A stretch of 50,356 nucleotides of DNA from Gemmatimonadota bacterium (GTDB lineage: Bacteria > Gemmatimonadota > Gemmatimonadetes > Gemmatimonadales > GWC2-71-9): positions 2,997,687-3,048,042 of the forward strand of contig CP070666.1 of NCBI GenBank assembly GCA_020351775.1. The letters run 5' to 3'. Below are positions 1-8,938 of this stretch, one piece after another (within the stretch, counting starts at the first letter, position 1; the number at the start of each line of letters is the position of its first letter). The translations under genes were made by a program, and so were the position numbers. Under the pieces are notes generated by a model. It had not been told where the DNA came from, ran no database searches, and was given only the letters and a program-made list of their open reading frames with translations.

Positions 1-1
1 G

Positions 2-2554
2 ATATCACAAGGCCGGTTGGAGGCGCTGCTGAACTTCCAGACGATGATTTCCGACCTTACTGGCCTGGAGATCGCGAACGCGTCACTACTCGACGAGGCT
101 ACGGCCGCTGCCGAGGCAATGACAATGACGCTAGGTCTGGTCAAGCATGGGGATGACGTGACCTTCTTGGTCGATGCCAACTGTCATCCGCAGACAATTG
201 CAGTGGTTCGCACTCGGGCCCAGGCCCGTCATGTAACGATCGCAGTGGGGAACACCCTCCAATTCGAATTCGGCCCCGGAGTGATCGGAGCACTGCTGCA
301 GTACCCCACCAGCGAAGGCCACGCCGCCGACTACCGGATTGTGTGCGAGCGGGCTCACGCAGCCGGAGCCCTAGTCACCATGGCTGCGGACTTGCTGGCA
401 CTCACTATTCTGACACCGCCCGGTGAGTTGGGCGCCGACATTGCCGTAGGCAGCTCGCAGCGGTTCGGCGTCCCGATGGGATATGGCGGACCGCACGCCG
501 GGTTCTTTGCCACACGAGATGCCTACAAACGGAAGCTGCCCGGCCGGGTGATCGGAATCTCGAAGGACAGCTCTGGGAACCCCGCCTTGCGGATGTCATT
601 GCAGACACGTGAGCAACACATCCGCCGTGACAAAGCTACCAGCAACATCTGTACTGCCCAGGTATTGTTGGCTGTGATCGCCGGGATGTATGCCGTATAC
701 CATGGGCCAGAAGGCCTGATCCGAATCGCGCGGCGGGTGCACGCCCTGGCGGCTACACTGGCCGAGGCTCTGAGGCGTCTGGGATGTCGGATCATCCACG
801 ACAGTTACTTCGATACGCTGTGCGTCGAGCTCGACACGGCCAAGGCAGCGAAGGTCGTCGCCGCCGCACGGCAGAATCGCATGAACTTGCGGGTCATCTC
901 GCAGGGCCGCATCGGCATTGCCCTGGACGAGACGACGACGCTCTCCGACATCGAGGACATAGCTGCTTGCTTTGCCCTGGGAGCGGAACTGCCCTTTACG
1001 CCGCTCGAACTTGCACAGGAAACCAGCGACACACAGGCGATCCCCGCAGGTCTCAGGCGCAACGGGCCCATACTGCCCCAGCGAGTCTTCAACCGCTATC
1101 AGTCGGAGACCGAGATGATGCGGTACTTGAAGAAGCTCGAGTCACGCGACCTGTCGCTCACCTCGGCTATGATCCCGCTCGGCTCGTGCACGATGAAGCT
1201 CAACGCGGCTGTGGAGATGATGCCCATCACCTGGCATCGATTTGCCGGACTGCACCCGTTTGCCCCCCGCGAGCAGGCCGAGGGCTATCGGATGCTGTTC
1301 GAAGAGCTTCAGCATCATCTGGCTGAGATCACCGGGCTGCCACACGTCTCGCTCCAACCCAATGCCGGTGCGCAGGGTGAGTTCGCCGGGTTGCTGGTGA
1401 TCCGGGCATACCATCACTCCCGCGGTGAAGCGGGCCGCAACGTCTGCCTCATTCCCAAGTCGGCCCACGGCACCAACCCCGCAAGCGCGGTGATGGCTGG
1501 TATGAAGGTGGTACAGATCGCCACGGACGATCGCGGCAACGTCGATCTCGACGACGTTCGAGCCAAGACAGCCGAGCACCGGAATGCGCTGGCAGCCCTG
1601 ATGATCACATATCCTTCGACTCACGGTGTTTTTGAAGCAGGGATCAAGGAGATCTGCGATGTGGTGCACGAGAATGGAGGGCAGGTGTACCTGGATGGTG
1701 CCAATCTGAACGCTCAAGTCGGGCTATGCCGTCCCGGTGACTATGGAGCCGATGTCTGCCACATCAACCTGCACAAGACATTCGCCATCCCACACGGCGG
1801 AGGCGGGCCCGGCATGGGGCCGATCTGTGCGGCAGATCATCTCGCACCGTTCCTACCCGACCACCCTATCGTACCGCAGGGTCACGAGCAGTCGTGCGGC
1901 ACGATCTCAGCAGCTCCTTGGGGCAGCCCCTCAATCCTGCCGATCTCATGGGCCTATCTCGCCCTAACCGGCCCAGACGGACAGACGAGTGCCTCCAAAG
2001 TCGCGATACTCAATGCGAACTACGTCGTCAAGCGCTTAGAGGGTGAATACCCATTGCTCTATTCTGGGGAGAGCGGCTTGATCGGACACGAGTGCATCAT
2101 CGACACACGGCCGTTCAAACAGGGTTCGGGAGTCGACGCGGAGGACATCGCCAAGCGGCTGATGGATTACGGATTTCACGCGCCGACGGTGTCGTTCCCC
2201 GTGCTCGGCACCTTGATGGTCGAGCCAACCGAGAGCGAGTCAAAAGAGGAGCTAGATCGGTTCTGCGACGCCATGCTCGCCATCCGCGATGAGATCCGTG
2301 AGATAGAGAACGGTACTGCAGACCGCGAAAACAACCTACTGAAGAACGCACCTCATACTCTCGAAGTGGTAGCGGCGGACGAGTGGGAACGGCCCTATTC
2401 GAGGCAGCGCGCCGCCTTCCCCACCCCTGAGACGAGGGACCACAAGAGCTGGCCGACGGTGGGCCGTGTCGACGGAGCATTCGGTGACCGGAACCTGATC
2501 TGCTGCATCCCGATGTCCTCCTACGCCGAAGAACCGGCCACCGTGGGATCCTGA
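2..2554 (+). CDS. gcvP: Glycine dehydrogenase (decarboxylating), P-protein, 5' truncated by window edge
   Basis: This is the P-protein of the glycine cleavage system. It decarboxylates glycine on pyridoxal phosphate and passes the aminomethyl group to lipoyl-GcvH. About 850 residues are visible. The frame is open to the left edge and reads [15 protein letters not shown], which in the full family lies about 110 residues in, so the start is outside the window. Both halves of the fused alpha/beta form (about 950 residues in total) are present. The PLP lysine is in [16 protein letters not shown] (codon 1775-1777). The C-terminus, RPYSRQ then [13 protein letters not shown], is complete. The downstream lipoate-ligase-family gene starts 3 bases after the stop, which fits a lipoylation link because the partner GcvH is a lipoyl protein. 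GcvT and GcvH are not in view. Confidence 0.97.
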   Translation: MSQGRLEALLNFQTMISDLTGLEIANASLLDEATAAAEAMTMTLGLVKHGDDVTFLVDANCHPQTIAVVRTRAQARHVTIAVGNTLQFEFGPGVIGALLQYPTSEGHAADYRIVCERAHAAGALVTMAADLLALTILTPPGELGADIAVGSSQRFGVPMGYGGPHAGFFATRDAYKRKLPGRVIGISKDSSGNPALRMSLQTREQHIRRDKATSNICTAQVLLAVIAGMYAVYHGPEGLIRIARRVHALAATLAEALRRLGCRIIHDSYFDTLCVELDTAKAAKVVAAARQNRMNLRVISQGRIGIALDETTTLSDIEDIAACFALGAELPFTPLELAQETSDTQAIPAGLRRNGPILPQRVFNRYQSETEMMRYLKKLESRDLSLTSAMIPLGSCTMKLNAAVEMMPITWHRFAGLHPFAPREQAEGYRMLFEELQHHLAEITGLPHVSLQPNAGAQGEFAGLLVIRAYHHSRGEAGRNVCLIPKSAHGTNPASAVMAGMKVVQIATDDRGNVDLDDVRAKTAEHRNALAALMITYPSTHGVFEAGIKEICDVVHENGGQVYLDGANLNAQVGLCRPGDYGADVCHINLHKTFAIPHGGGGPGMGPICAADHLAPFLPDHPIVPQGHEQSCGTISAAPWGSPSILPISWAYLALTGPDGQTSASKVAILNANYVVKRLEGEYPLLYSGESGLIGHECIIDTRPFKQGSGVDAEDIAKRLMDYGFHAPTVSFPVLGTLMVEPTESESKEELDRFCDAMLAIRDEIREIENGTADRENNLLKNAPHTLEVVAADEWERPYSRQRAAFPTPETRDHKSWPTVGRVDGAFGDRNLICCIPMSSYAEEPATVGS

Positions 2555-2557
2555 GCC

Positions 2558-3313
2558 GTGCGGTGGACCCTTATAGTAGAATCTTCGGGGCGGCCAGGTA
2601 GCGAGAACATGAGCATCGACCACTCCCTCTTGTGCAAGGCACGGGAGGGAGTCGGCTTCCTGCGGCTATACAGCTGGGCGCCACCCTGCCTCTCGTTCGG
2701 TCGCAATGAGCCCGCCCTCAGCCGCTACGACATCGCCCAGATCGAGCGGCTCGGCCTCGATACGGTACGGCGACCCACGGGTGGCAGAGCGGTGTGGCAC
2801 GATGCCGAGGTGACCTATGCGGTGGCTGCCCCGGTCACCACGTTTGGATCGCTGCGCGAAACCTACAATATTATCCACGACACCCTGGCCGCCGCCCTGA
2901 GGAGCCTCGGTATCCCGGCCGAGCTGGCGGCCCGCCCCGAGTCCCATGCTGTCGGACTCGGCGCAGGTGCTTGCTTCGCCTCTCCCGTCGGAGGCGAGGT
3001 CGTGGTGGGGGGACGCAAGCTCGTTGGCAGCGCCCAGGTGAGAGAGGGTGCGGCGTTCCTACAGCATGGATCGATCTTGCTGCAAGATGGGCAGGATGTA
3101 GTTGCTCGGGTGACAAAGGGCGAGCGAGGCTCTCCCCTGGCGACATCGATCGGCAGCCTACTGGACCGCCGGGTGGCACCAGCGGAGCTGGCCCGAACGA
3201 TAGCTGACGAGGCACGCCGGGCGTGGCCGGGTGTTTGGACCACAGGCGACGCGCGGCCAATGGACTTGTCCACCGAACGGTTTGCCAACCCAGCTTGGAC
3301 GTGGCGCCGATAA
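2558..3313 (+). CDS. Lipoate-protein ligase A / LipM-type octanoyltransferase family protein
   Basis: This is a 251-residue BPL/LPL-fold catalytic domain that attaches lipoyl or octanoyl groups to lipoyl-domain lysines. Family motifs are RRPTGGRAVWH (71-81), which binds the acyl or acyl-AMP group, and GRKLVGSAQ with Lys154. Cys139 in ACFASP sits where LipM-type octanoyltransferases carry their catalytic cysteine, and no C-terminal accessory domain of E. coli LplA is present. That favours a LipM-like octanoyltransferase over an ATP-dependent ligase, but the sequence alone does not settle it. The GTG start lies 3 bases after gcvP, so the two are probably co-transcribed and GcvH is the likely target. 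A separate LipB is encoded at 22395. Confidence 0.88.
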   Translation: MRWTLIVESSGRPGSENMSIDHSLLCKAREGVGFLRLYSWAPPCLSFGRNEPALSRYDIAQIERLGLDTVRRPTGGRAVWHDAEVTYAVAAPVTTFGSLRETYNIIHDTLAAALRSLGIPAELAARPESHAVGLGAGACFASPVGGEVVVGGRKLVGSAQVREGAAFLQHGSILLQDGQDVVARVTKGERGSPLATSIGSLLDRRVAPAELARTIADEARRAWPGVWTTGDARPMDLSTERFANPAWTWRR

Positions 3314-3343
3314 GCTGACTGCTACTTCAAACGGCTGAAAATC

Positions 3344-5014
3344 ATGAAACGCATCTCGTCACTGACCATCCCCGCGGTGCTCGCAGCGCTCGTAGGGAGC
3401 GAGGGCTGTGCCCCTGATCTGAGCTGCGAAGGAGACTGGTGCGGCACATTGGTGATGGTCTCCCCTGCCGAGCCCCCAACGTTGCTGCCGATCTTTGCGC
3501 AGTTCGACATCCACATCGCCTTGGCCGCTCAGCTGTTCTGGCGCCTCGCCGATGTGGGCCCGAATCCGACCTCGCGGGGGCATGAATCATTCGTGCCCGG
3601 ACTGGCGGAGCAGTGGGAGTTCTCGGACGATTCTCTGACGGTCGTCTTCCGATTGAACCCGGCGGCCCGGTGGCACGACGGCGCACCCGTGACGGCGCGA
3701 GATGTGGCCTTCACTTTCGACGTCTACCGCGACACCATCATCAACGCGCTGCCGCGATCCCGGCTCGACAGGATAGTGAGCGTGACGGAGCGGGATCCGG
3801 CCACCGTGGCGTTCCAGTTCAGCGAGCGCTACCCGGAGCAGTTCTTCGACGCCGTGTACCACATGCGCATTCTCCCGCATCATCTGCTGGACACGATCCC
3901 GCGAGCGGGGCTGCGCAACCACCCCGTAGCACGCAACCCGGTGGGCAATGGCCCGTTCCGGCTCAGACGCTGGGATGCCGGCGAGGCAATCGAACTGTTG
4001 GCAGATTCGACCTTCTTTGCCGGAAGGCCCAGCGTACGGCGGTTGTTGTGGCAGTTCTCCAGCGACGTCCCCACCATGGTGACCCAGCTCGCCGCCGGCG
4101 AGGTCGACGTGCTGTATCCCGTGACTGGATTGGAGAACATAGACAGGATCAGAGGCGAGCCGGACCTGCGGACTGTCGACGTGCAATCCAACGCGTACGC
4201 GTACGTCGCATTCAACTTCCGGGATCCCGCTGACCTCGACAGGCCTCACCCGCTGTTTGCGGACCGCCGACTCAGACGGGCCCTGACCATGGCGGTGGAT
4301 CGCGCGGTGATCGTGCGCAGCGTGATGGGAGATGCGGGTGTGGTACCGGTCGGGCCGGTCACAGCCGGCCATTGGATATGGGACGACGATATCGAGCAGC
4401 TGCCGTACGATCCAGACCGGGCCAGGACCCTGTTGTCTGAGCTGGGCTGGTCGGACAGCGACGCAGATGGAGTGCTTGATCGCGACGGGCAACCACTTTC
4501 CTTCGAGTTGCTGATTTCTTCCACCAGCGTGCTACGCGTGCGGTCGGCAGTGTTCCTCCAGGAACAACTGAAACAGGCCGGGATAGACATGACGATTCAA
4601 ACGCTGGAACCCAACGCGTGGGGCAGCAGGGTGTTCGGCAGCAGGCGTTTCGATTCGTATTTCGGCTCTTGGCTACAGGATCCCAGTCCGGGCTCCGTGA
4701 CCGAGAGTTGGACAGCAGCAGGCATTGATGCCGGAAACGTTGGGGGCTACACCAACTCAGAGATCGACCGGCTCGTACAGAGCGCCCGCTCGGAATTCGA
4801 TCCGGCTGTCGCGAAGGAGATGTGGAAAGCAGTCATTGGACTGATCAACGGCGACGCTCCAGCGATATGGATATATGGTGGCGTGGTCACGGTCGGGATT
4901 CACGACCGGTTCGAGAACGTGTCGTTCCCCTGGGATGAATGGTGGAAGAACCTGTGGATGTTTCGAGTAGCCGCCTCCCGCCTCATCGACCGTGATCTGA
5001 TGCCGGCATACTAG
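3344..5014 (+). CDS. ABC transporter substrate-binding protein, peptide family (SBP_bac_5)
   Basis: This is the solute receptor of a dipeptide/oligopeptide-type ABC importer, 556 residues (family usual 500-600). It has an N-terminal hydrophobic export signal ending in GSEGC (Cys22). The lipobox is weak because Leu is missing at -3, so it may be either a lipoprotein or soluble. Family hallmarks are FVPGLAEQWEFSDDSLTVVF-type text, RWHDGAPVTARDVAFTFD, and the late PDRARTLLSELGW segment. The permease gene begins 1 base after its stop, and the next four genes complete the importer. The ligand cannot be read from sequence; peptides are the default, but nickel, opines or sugars occur in this family. 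It may share the gcvP transcript (30-base gap upstream). Confidence 0.93.
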   Translation: MKRISSLTIPAVLAALVGSEGCAPDLSCEGDWCGTLVMVSPAEPPTLLPIFAQFDIHIALAAQLFWRLADVGPNPTSRGHESFVPGLAEQWEFSDDSLTVVFRLNPAARWHDGAPVTARDVAFTFDVYRDTIINALPRSRLDRIVSVTERDPATVAFQFSERYPEQFFDAVYHMRILPHHLLDTIPRAGLRNHPVARNPVGNGPFRLRRWDAGEAIELLADSTFFAGRPSVRRLLWQFSSDVPTMVTQLAAGEVDVLYPVTGLENIDRIRGEPDLRTVDVQSNAYAYVAFNFRDPADLDRPHPLFADRRLRRALTMAVDRAVIVRSVMGDAGVVPVGPVTAGHWIWDDDIEQLPYDPDRARTLLSELGWSDSDADGVLDRDGQPLSFELLISSTSVLRVRSAVFLQEQLKQAGIDMTIQTLEPNAWGSRVFGSRRFDSYFGSWLQDPSPGSVTESWTAAGIDAGNVGGYTNSEIDRLVQSARSEFDPAVAKEMWKAVIGLINGDAPAIWIYGGVVTVGIHDRFENVSFPWDEWWKNLWMFRVAASRLIDRDLMPAY

Positions 5015-5015
5015 G

Positions 5016-5999
5016 GTGGTTCGGTTCGTAGCCCGCCGGTTGCTTCAGGGTGTCGCCGTCGTTTTCCTTGTTGCGACCCTGGCCTTCATATTGTTTCGCC
5101 TGGCGCCGGGTGATCCGTTCACCCGAATGGGCGACGCGTCATCTGCGTCACAAGAGTTCAAAGCCCAAGCACGTCGCAATCTCGGTCTCGATCAGCCGCT
5201 CCATACGCAGTACTTCCGATACATCGCAAACCTTGCCCGCGGGGACCTCGGGATGTCGTTCTCCGAACAGAGGCCGGTATTGAGAGCGATAGCCGACCGT
5301 GTGCCCGCTACCGTGGTTCTGGCTGCAGCTGCACTGTTGATCGACTTCCTGCTGGGGATCTTCATTGGGGCCGCTCAGGGCAGCCGCGCCGGATCGAAGG
5401 CTGACGATCTGCTTTCGGTGCTGACCCTGACCTTGTACTCGGTCCCGGTCTTCTGGCTGGGCCTCATGCTCATGCTGGTCTTCGCTCATAACGTCGGCCT
5501 GCTAGATCTGCTGCCGGCCACAGGCTCGAAGACGACCGGTGTTTATGAGTATCTGACTCCCCTGGGGCAACTCACGGACCGCATCAGGCACCTGATACTG
5601 CCCGCTGTCGCGCTCGGTTTGGTGGGAGCCGCTGGCACAGCCCGGTACCAGCGCGCTGCGATGCTGGATGTGATTCGGCAGGACTTCATACGGACGGCTC
5701 GCGCCAAGGGCTTGCGGGAGCGTTCCGTGCTGCTGGGACACGCGCTGCGCAACTCACTGTTGCCAATCATCACCCTCTTCGGCCTTTCTTTTCCCATATT
5801 GCTCTCAGGCACCGTGCTGGTTGAAACGGTGTTCGCGTGGCCCGGCCTGGGTAAGTTCGTGGTCGACGCAATCTTTGCACGCGACTACAACGTGGTCACC
5901 GGGGCAGTCATCATTTCAGCGTGTATGGTCGTCCTGGGCAACCTGCTCGCTGACCTCCTCTATCGGGCCGTTGACCCACGCGTTCGGGGGGTGGTGTGA
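5016..5999 (+). CDS. dppB: Peptide ABC transporter permease, DppB family
   Basis: Inner-membrane permease of the peptide importer, 327 residues, normal for DppB. The N-terminus (RRLLQGVAVVFLVATLAFILFRLAPGD) is the typical first membrane helix followed by the conserved APGDP. A large periplasmic loop and five further hydrophobic segments follow. The cytoplasmic coupling (EAA) loop is visible around GHALRNSLLPIITLFGL. The GTG start is 1 base after the binding-protein stop, and the stop overlaps the next gene by GTGA, so the two permeases are probably translationally coupled and heterodimerise. Substrate specificity is not determined by this subunit. Confidence 0.94.
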   Translation: MVRFVARRLLQGVAVVFLVATLAFILFRLAPGDPFTRMGDASSASQEFKAQARRNLGLDQPLHTQYFRYIANLARGDLGMSFSEQRPVLRAIADRVPATVVLAAAALLIDFLLGIFIGAAQGSRAGSKADDLLSVLTLTLYSVPVFWLGLMLMLVFAHNVGLLDLLPATGSKTTGVYEYLTPLGQLTDRIRHLILPAVALGLVGAAGTARYQRAAMLDVIRQDFIRTARAKGLRERSVLLGHALRNSLLPIITLFGLSFPILLSGTVLVETVFAWPGLGKFVVDAIFARDYNVVTGAVIISACMVVLGNLLADLLYRAVDPRVRGVV

Positions 6000-6829
6000 G
6001 CGAGACGTTGCTCCGGTTGTCTCGTAACCGGCGCTGGAGATATGGCATCGCGCTCCTCACAGTGCTGGGAGCACTCGCGGCACTGGCTCCCTTGCTGGCT
6101 CCGTACGATCCAACAGCACAGCTCGGGCTCGCACGGCAACTGCTACCGCCGTCGGCAGCCCATCCGTTCGGAACCGACATCTTCGGACGAGATGTTCTCA
6201 GCCGCGTGATCTACGGAGCCCGGATTTCATTTGTGATTGCTCTGTCAGCGGTACTACTGTCGGTGATAATTGGCACATCTGTCGGCGTAGCGGCTGGATA
6301 TGGCGGTCGGCTACTCGACGGGGCGCTCATGCGTACGGTGGACGCCGCCCTTGCAGTACCACGCGTCTTGCTGCTTCTGCTCGTATTGGCGCTGTGGGAG
6401 CGAGTCGGTGTCGCGAGTTTGATCATCATCCTCGGTTCCACGAGCTGGTTTGGGGTTAGCCGGATAGTTCGTGCAGAGGTGTTGAGTGTTCGAGAGCGAG
6501 GATATATGGAGGCAGCCAAATCGCTGGGGGTTGGGCAGCGCAGGATCTTGTCACACCATCTGCTGCCCAACATCACGTCGCCGATCATCATCGCCGCGAC
6601 ACTGGGTATGGGACAGATCGTGTTGATCGAGGCCGGGCTGTCGTTTCTGGGCCTGGGCATCCAGGAACCGACGGCATCACTGGGGCGAATGATGCAGGCG
6701 GGCAGTGCTCTCCTAGTGAACGCCCCATGGACCTCGATCTTCCCCGGTGCCATCATCGTGCTCACAGTGATCGGTTTCAGCCTCGTGGGTGACGGATTCC
6801 GCGACACCCTCGATCCACGCACAGCATGA
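5996..6829 (+). CDS. dppC: Peptide ABC transporter permease, DppC family
   Basis: Second membrane subunit of the importer, 277 residues. The cytoplasmic N-terminus is followed by a first helix (YGIALLTVLGALAALAPLLAPYDP), then HPFGTDIFGRDVLSRVIYGARISF, the hallmark of DppC/OppC proteins. The coupling loop is at HHLLPNITSPIIIAATL. It begins with a GTG that overlaps the dppB stop and ends in an ATGA overlap with the first ATPase gene. The unbroken overlaps from dppB to dppF indicate one transcript and roughly equal subunit synthesis. Confidence 0.94.
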   Translation: MSETLLRLSRNRRWRYGIALLTVLGALAALAPLLAPYDPTAQLGLARQLLPPSAAHPFGTDIFGRDVLSRVIYGARISFVIALSAVLLSVIIGTSVGVAAGYGGRLLDGALMRTVDAALAVPRVLLLLLVLALWERVGVASLIIILGSTSWFGVSRIVRAEVLSVRERGYMEAAKSLGVGQRRILSHHLLPNITSPIIIAATLGMGQIVLIEAGLSFLGLGIQEPTASLGRMMQAGSALLVNAPWTSIFPGAIIVLTVIGFSLVGDGFRDTLDPRTA

Positions 6830-7812
6830 GCGAGCTGCTCCGAGTACGGCACCTCACCACGAGCTTCATGACCGGAGCCGGCCTGGCCCGTGCCGTGGAC
6901 GACGTCTCTCTCACGCTGCTGGAGGGTGAGACGCTGGGGATGGTCGGCGAATCCGGCTGCGGTAAGACGGTTACCGCGTTGTCGCTTCTGAGACTAGTCG
7001 ATAGACCCGGTCACATCGCGCACGAGAGCGTGATTGAGTACCAAGGCAAGGACCTGATGCAGATGAGCCCCGCACAGCTGCGGCAGATCCGCGGTGCCGA
7101 GATTGCCATGATCTTTCAGGAGCCGACTGCAAGCCTTAATCCCGTGCTCACCGTAGGCGCTCAGGTCGACGAGGCGGTGCGTGCCCACCGATCCGTCTCA
7201 CGCGCAGATGCGCGGGCCCGGACCGTCGAGCTATTCGAGTTGGTTGGAATACCGGATCCAGCGAAACGAGTCAACGAGTACCCGCACCAATTGAGCGGTG
7301 GGATGCAGCAACGAGCTATGATTGCCATGGCCTTATCGTGCAACCCAAGAATCCTGATCGCCGATGAGCCCACCACTGCCCTCGATGTGACGATCCAGGC
7401 ACAGATCCTGGAACTACTAGTGGAGCTGAAGCAACGCCTCGGGATGGCCATGATATTGATAACTCACGACCTCGGTATCGTGGCCGGTGTGGCGGATCGA
7501 GTCGCGGTGATGTACGGCGGCCAAATCGTGGAGCAGGCAAACACCGACGCTCTGTTCCGGCAGCCCGCTCACCCCTATACAAGTGCTCTGCTACGGGCTG
7601 TCCCTCGTCTCGACCAGCCGGCTACCCGGCTCGCGACGATTCCGGGAGCCGTACCGCCGGCCACGGCATGGCCGCCAGCCTGTCGCTTCCATCCGCGCTG
7701 CCCACAAACGATGGACCATTGCAAATCGGAGATGCCGGGCCTGACCGAGACGGGACCCGCGCATCTCACACGCTGCTGGCTGGCCGAGGAGCAGCACCGG
7801 AGGGACGCGTGA
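6826..7812 (+). CDS. dppD: Peptide ABC transporter ATP-binding protein, DppD family
   Basis: First ATPase of the importer, 328 residues. Walker A is GESGCGKT (41-48), the Q-loop is at Gln98, the signature LSGGMQ at 156-161, and Walker B ILIADE at 176-181. The C-terminal oligopeptide-transporter extension carries CRFHPRC followed by two more cysteines; in some DppD proteins such a quartet holds an iron-sulfur cluster. Starts in an ATGA overlap with dppC and ends in a GTGA overlap with dppF. The two ATPases probably work as a heterodimer on the cytoplasmic face. Confidence 0.95.
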   Translation: MSELLRVRHLTTSFMTGAGLARAVDDVSLTLLEGETLGMVGESGCGKTVTALSLLRLVDRPGHIAHESVIEYQGKDLMQMSPAQLRQIRGAEIAMIFQEPTASLNPVLTVGAQVDEAVRAHRSVSRADARARTVELFELVGIPDPAKRVNEYPHQLSGGMQQRAMIAMALSCNPRILIADEPTTALDVTIQAQILELLVELKQRLGMAMILITHDLGIVAGVADRVAVMYGGQIVEQANTDALFRQPAHPYTSALLRAVPRLDQPATRLATIPGAVPPATAWPPACRFHPRCPQTMDHCKSEMPGLTETGPAHLTRCWLAEEQHRRDA

Positions 7813-8834
7813 AATCAGTCCCGACCCCACTTCTCAGCGTCCGGCATCTCGTCAAGCAGTACCGGGCAACAGGCGGATTGTTGTCGAGGCCTGCGCCGCT
7901 CCTCGCTGTGAGCGACGTGAGCTTCGATCTTGCCTACGGAGAGTCACTGGGTCTGGTCGGAGAGAGCGGCAGTGGCAAGACCACTCTGGCGCGCCTCATC
8001 CTGCGCCTGACGGAAGCGACTGCCGGTAGCGTGAGATTCGACGGAATCGACGTTCTCGATCTCGACGCCCGATCGCTGCGCGCTCTACGACGGCGGATTC
8101 AGATCGTATTTCAAGACCCGTTCGGCTCGTTGAACCCACGCATGTCGGTCGGTGCCGCTGTCCGCGAACCAATAGAGGTGCACAACATCGCCAGAGGGGC
8201 CGCAGCCGTCGAGAAAGTGACGCAGCTGTTTCAGGAAGTGGGACTGGATCCGTCATATGTCGACCGGTACCCACACGAGCTCTCAGGTGGTCAGAGACAG
8301 CGGGTCGGCATTGCACGTGCACTCTCCGTGGAACCAGACCTCCTGGTGCTGGACGAGCCGGTATCAGCCCTCGACGTGTCGGTTCAGGCACAGGTTCTGA
8401 ACCTGTTGCTGGATTTGCGTGAGCGTCGTGGCCTCACGTATCTGTTCATCGCACACGATCTGGCGGTCGTGCGCCATATTGCTCAGCGGATAATCGTGAT
8501 GTACGCCGGGAGATTCGTAGAGACGGCACCGGCTGCGCAAGCCTATTCCGAGCCGCTGCACCCCTACACTCGTTCGCTATTGTCGGCCGTGCCGGTACCG
8601 GATCCGCGAGGGCAGCGACAACGGATAGTACTGAAGGGCGACATGCCCGACCCACGACACACGCCGGCAGGATGCGTGTTTCATCCCCGCTGTCCCCATC
8701 TCAAGAAGGACGATAGATGCCGCACCGAGGTACCTCTGTTGCGTGAAGCGGCCGAAGGCCGGAAAGTGGCCTGCCACTGGTTTGAGGAGCCGATGACCGT
8801 GCCGCAAAGCCAAGCTGCTCGGCACGTCAACTAG
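7809..8834 (+). CDS. dppF: Peptide ABC transporter ATP-binding protein, DppF family
   Basis: Second ATPase of the importer, 341 residues from the GTG at 7809. The frame is open further upstream, but this start overlaps the dppD stop (GTGA) and gives the normal family N-terminus (LLSVRHLVKQY), so the longer version is rejected. Walker A is GESGSGKT (51-58), the signature LSGGQRQR begins at 158, and Walker B LLVLDE is 178-183. The C-terminal extension again has four cysteines (GCVFHPRC, DRC, VAC). It is the last gene of the overlapping importer cluster. Confidence 0.95.
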   Translation: MKSVPTPLLSVRHLVKQYRATGGLLSRPAPLLAVSDVSFDLAYGESLGLVGESGSGKTTLARLILRLTEATAGSVRFDGIDVLDLDARSLRALRRRIQIVFQDPFGSLNPRMSVGAAVREPIEVHNIARGAAAVEKVTQLFQEVGLDPSYVDRYPHELSGGQRQRVGIARALSVEPDLLVLDEPVSALDVSVQAQVLNLLLDLRERRGLTYLFIAHDLAVVRHIAQRIIVMYAGRFVETAPAAQAYSEPLHPYTRSLLSAVPVPDPRGQRQRIVLKGDMPDPRHTPAGCVFHPRCPHLKKDDRCRTEVPLLREAAEGRKVACHWFEEPMTVPQSQAARHVN

Positions 8835-8886
8835 CCACACGACCTGGCAGACAGTATTAATGTGCCTGCCCCTAACAGCCCGGGGC

Positions 8887-8915
8887 CGGTGCCACTGGCG
8901 GGTTCCTGGGCACCG
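8887..8915. other. Inverted repeat between dppF and the symporter gene
   Basis: Arms CGGTGCC and GGCACCG (7 bp, perfect) are separated by 15 bases. No T-run follows on either strand, so it is not a convincing intrinsic terminator. It could slow or end dppF transcription or sit in the symporter leader, and chance is possible. Confidence 0.3.
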
Positions 8916-8938
8916 ATAATTCGCCGGGAGGCAACTAC

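Noticed and set aside
3587..4492. A 301-codon open frame on the minus strand
   Set aside because: Lies opposite the binding-protein gene, contains no recognisable domain and is explained by GC-biased codon use of the real gene.
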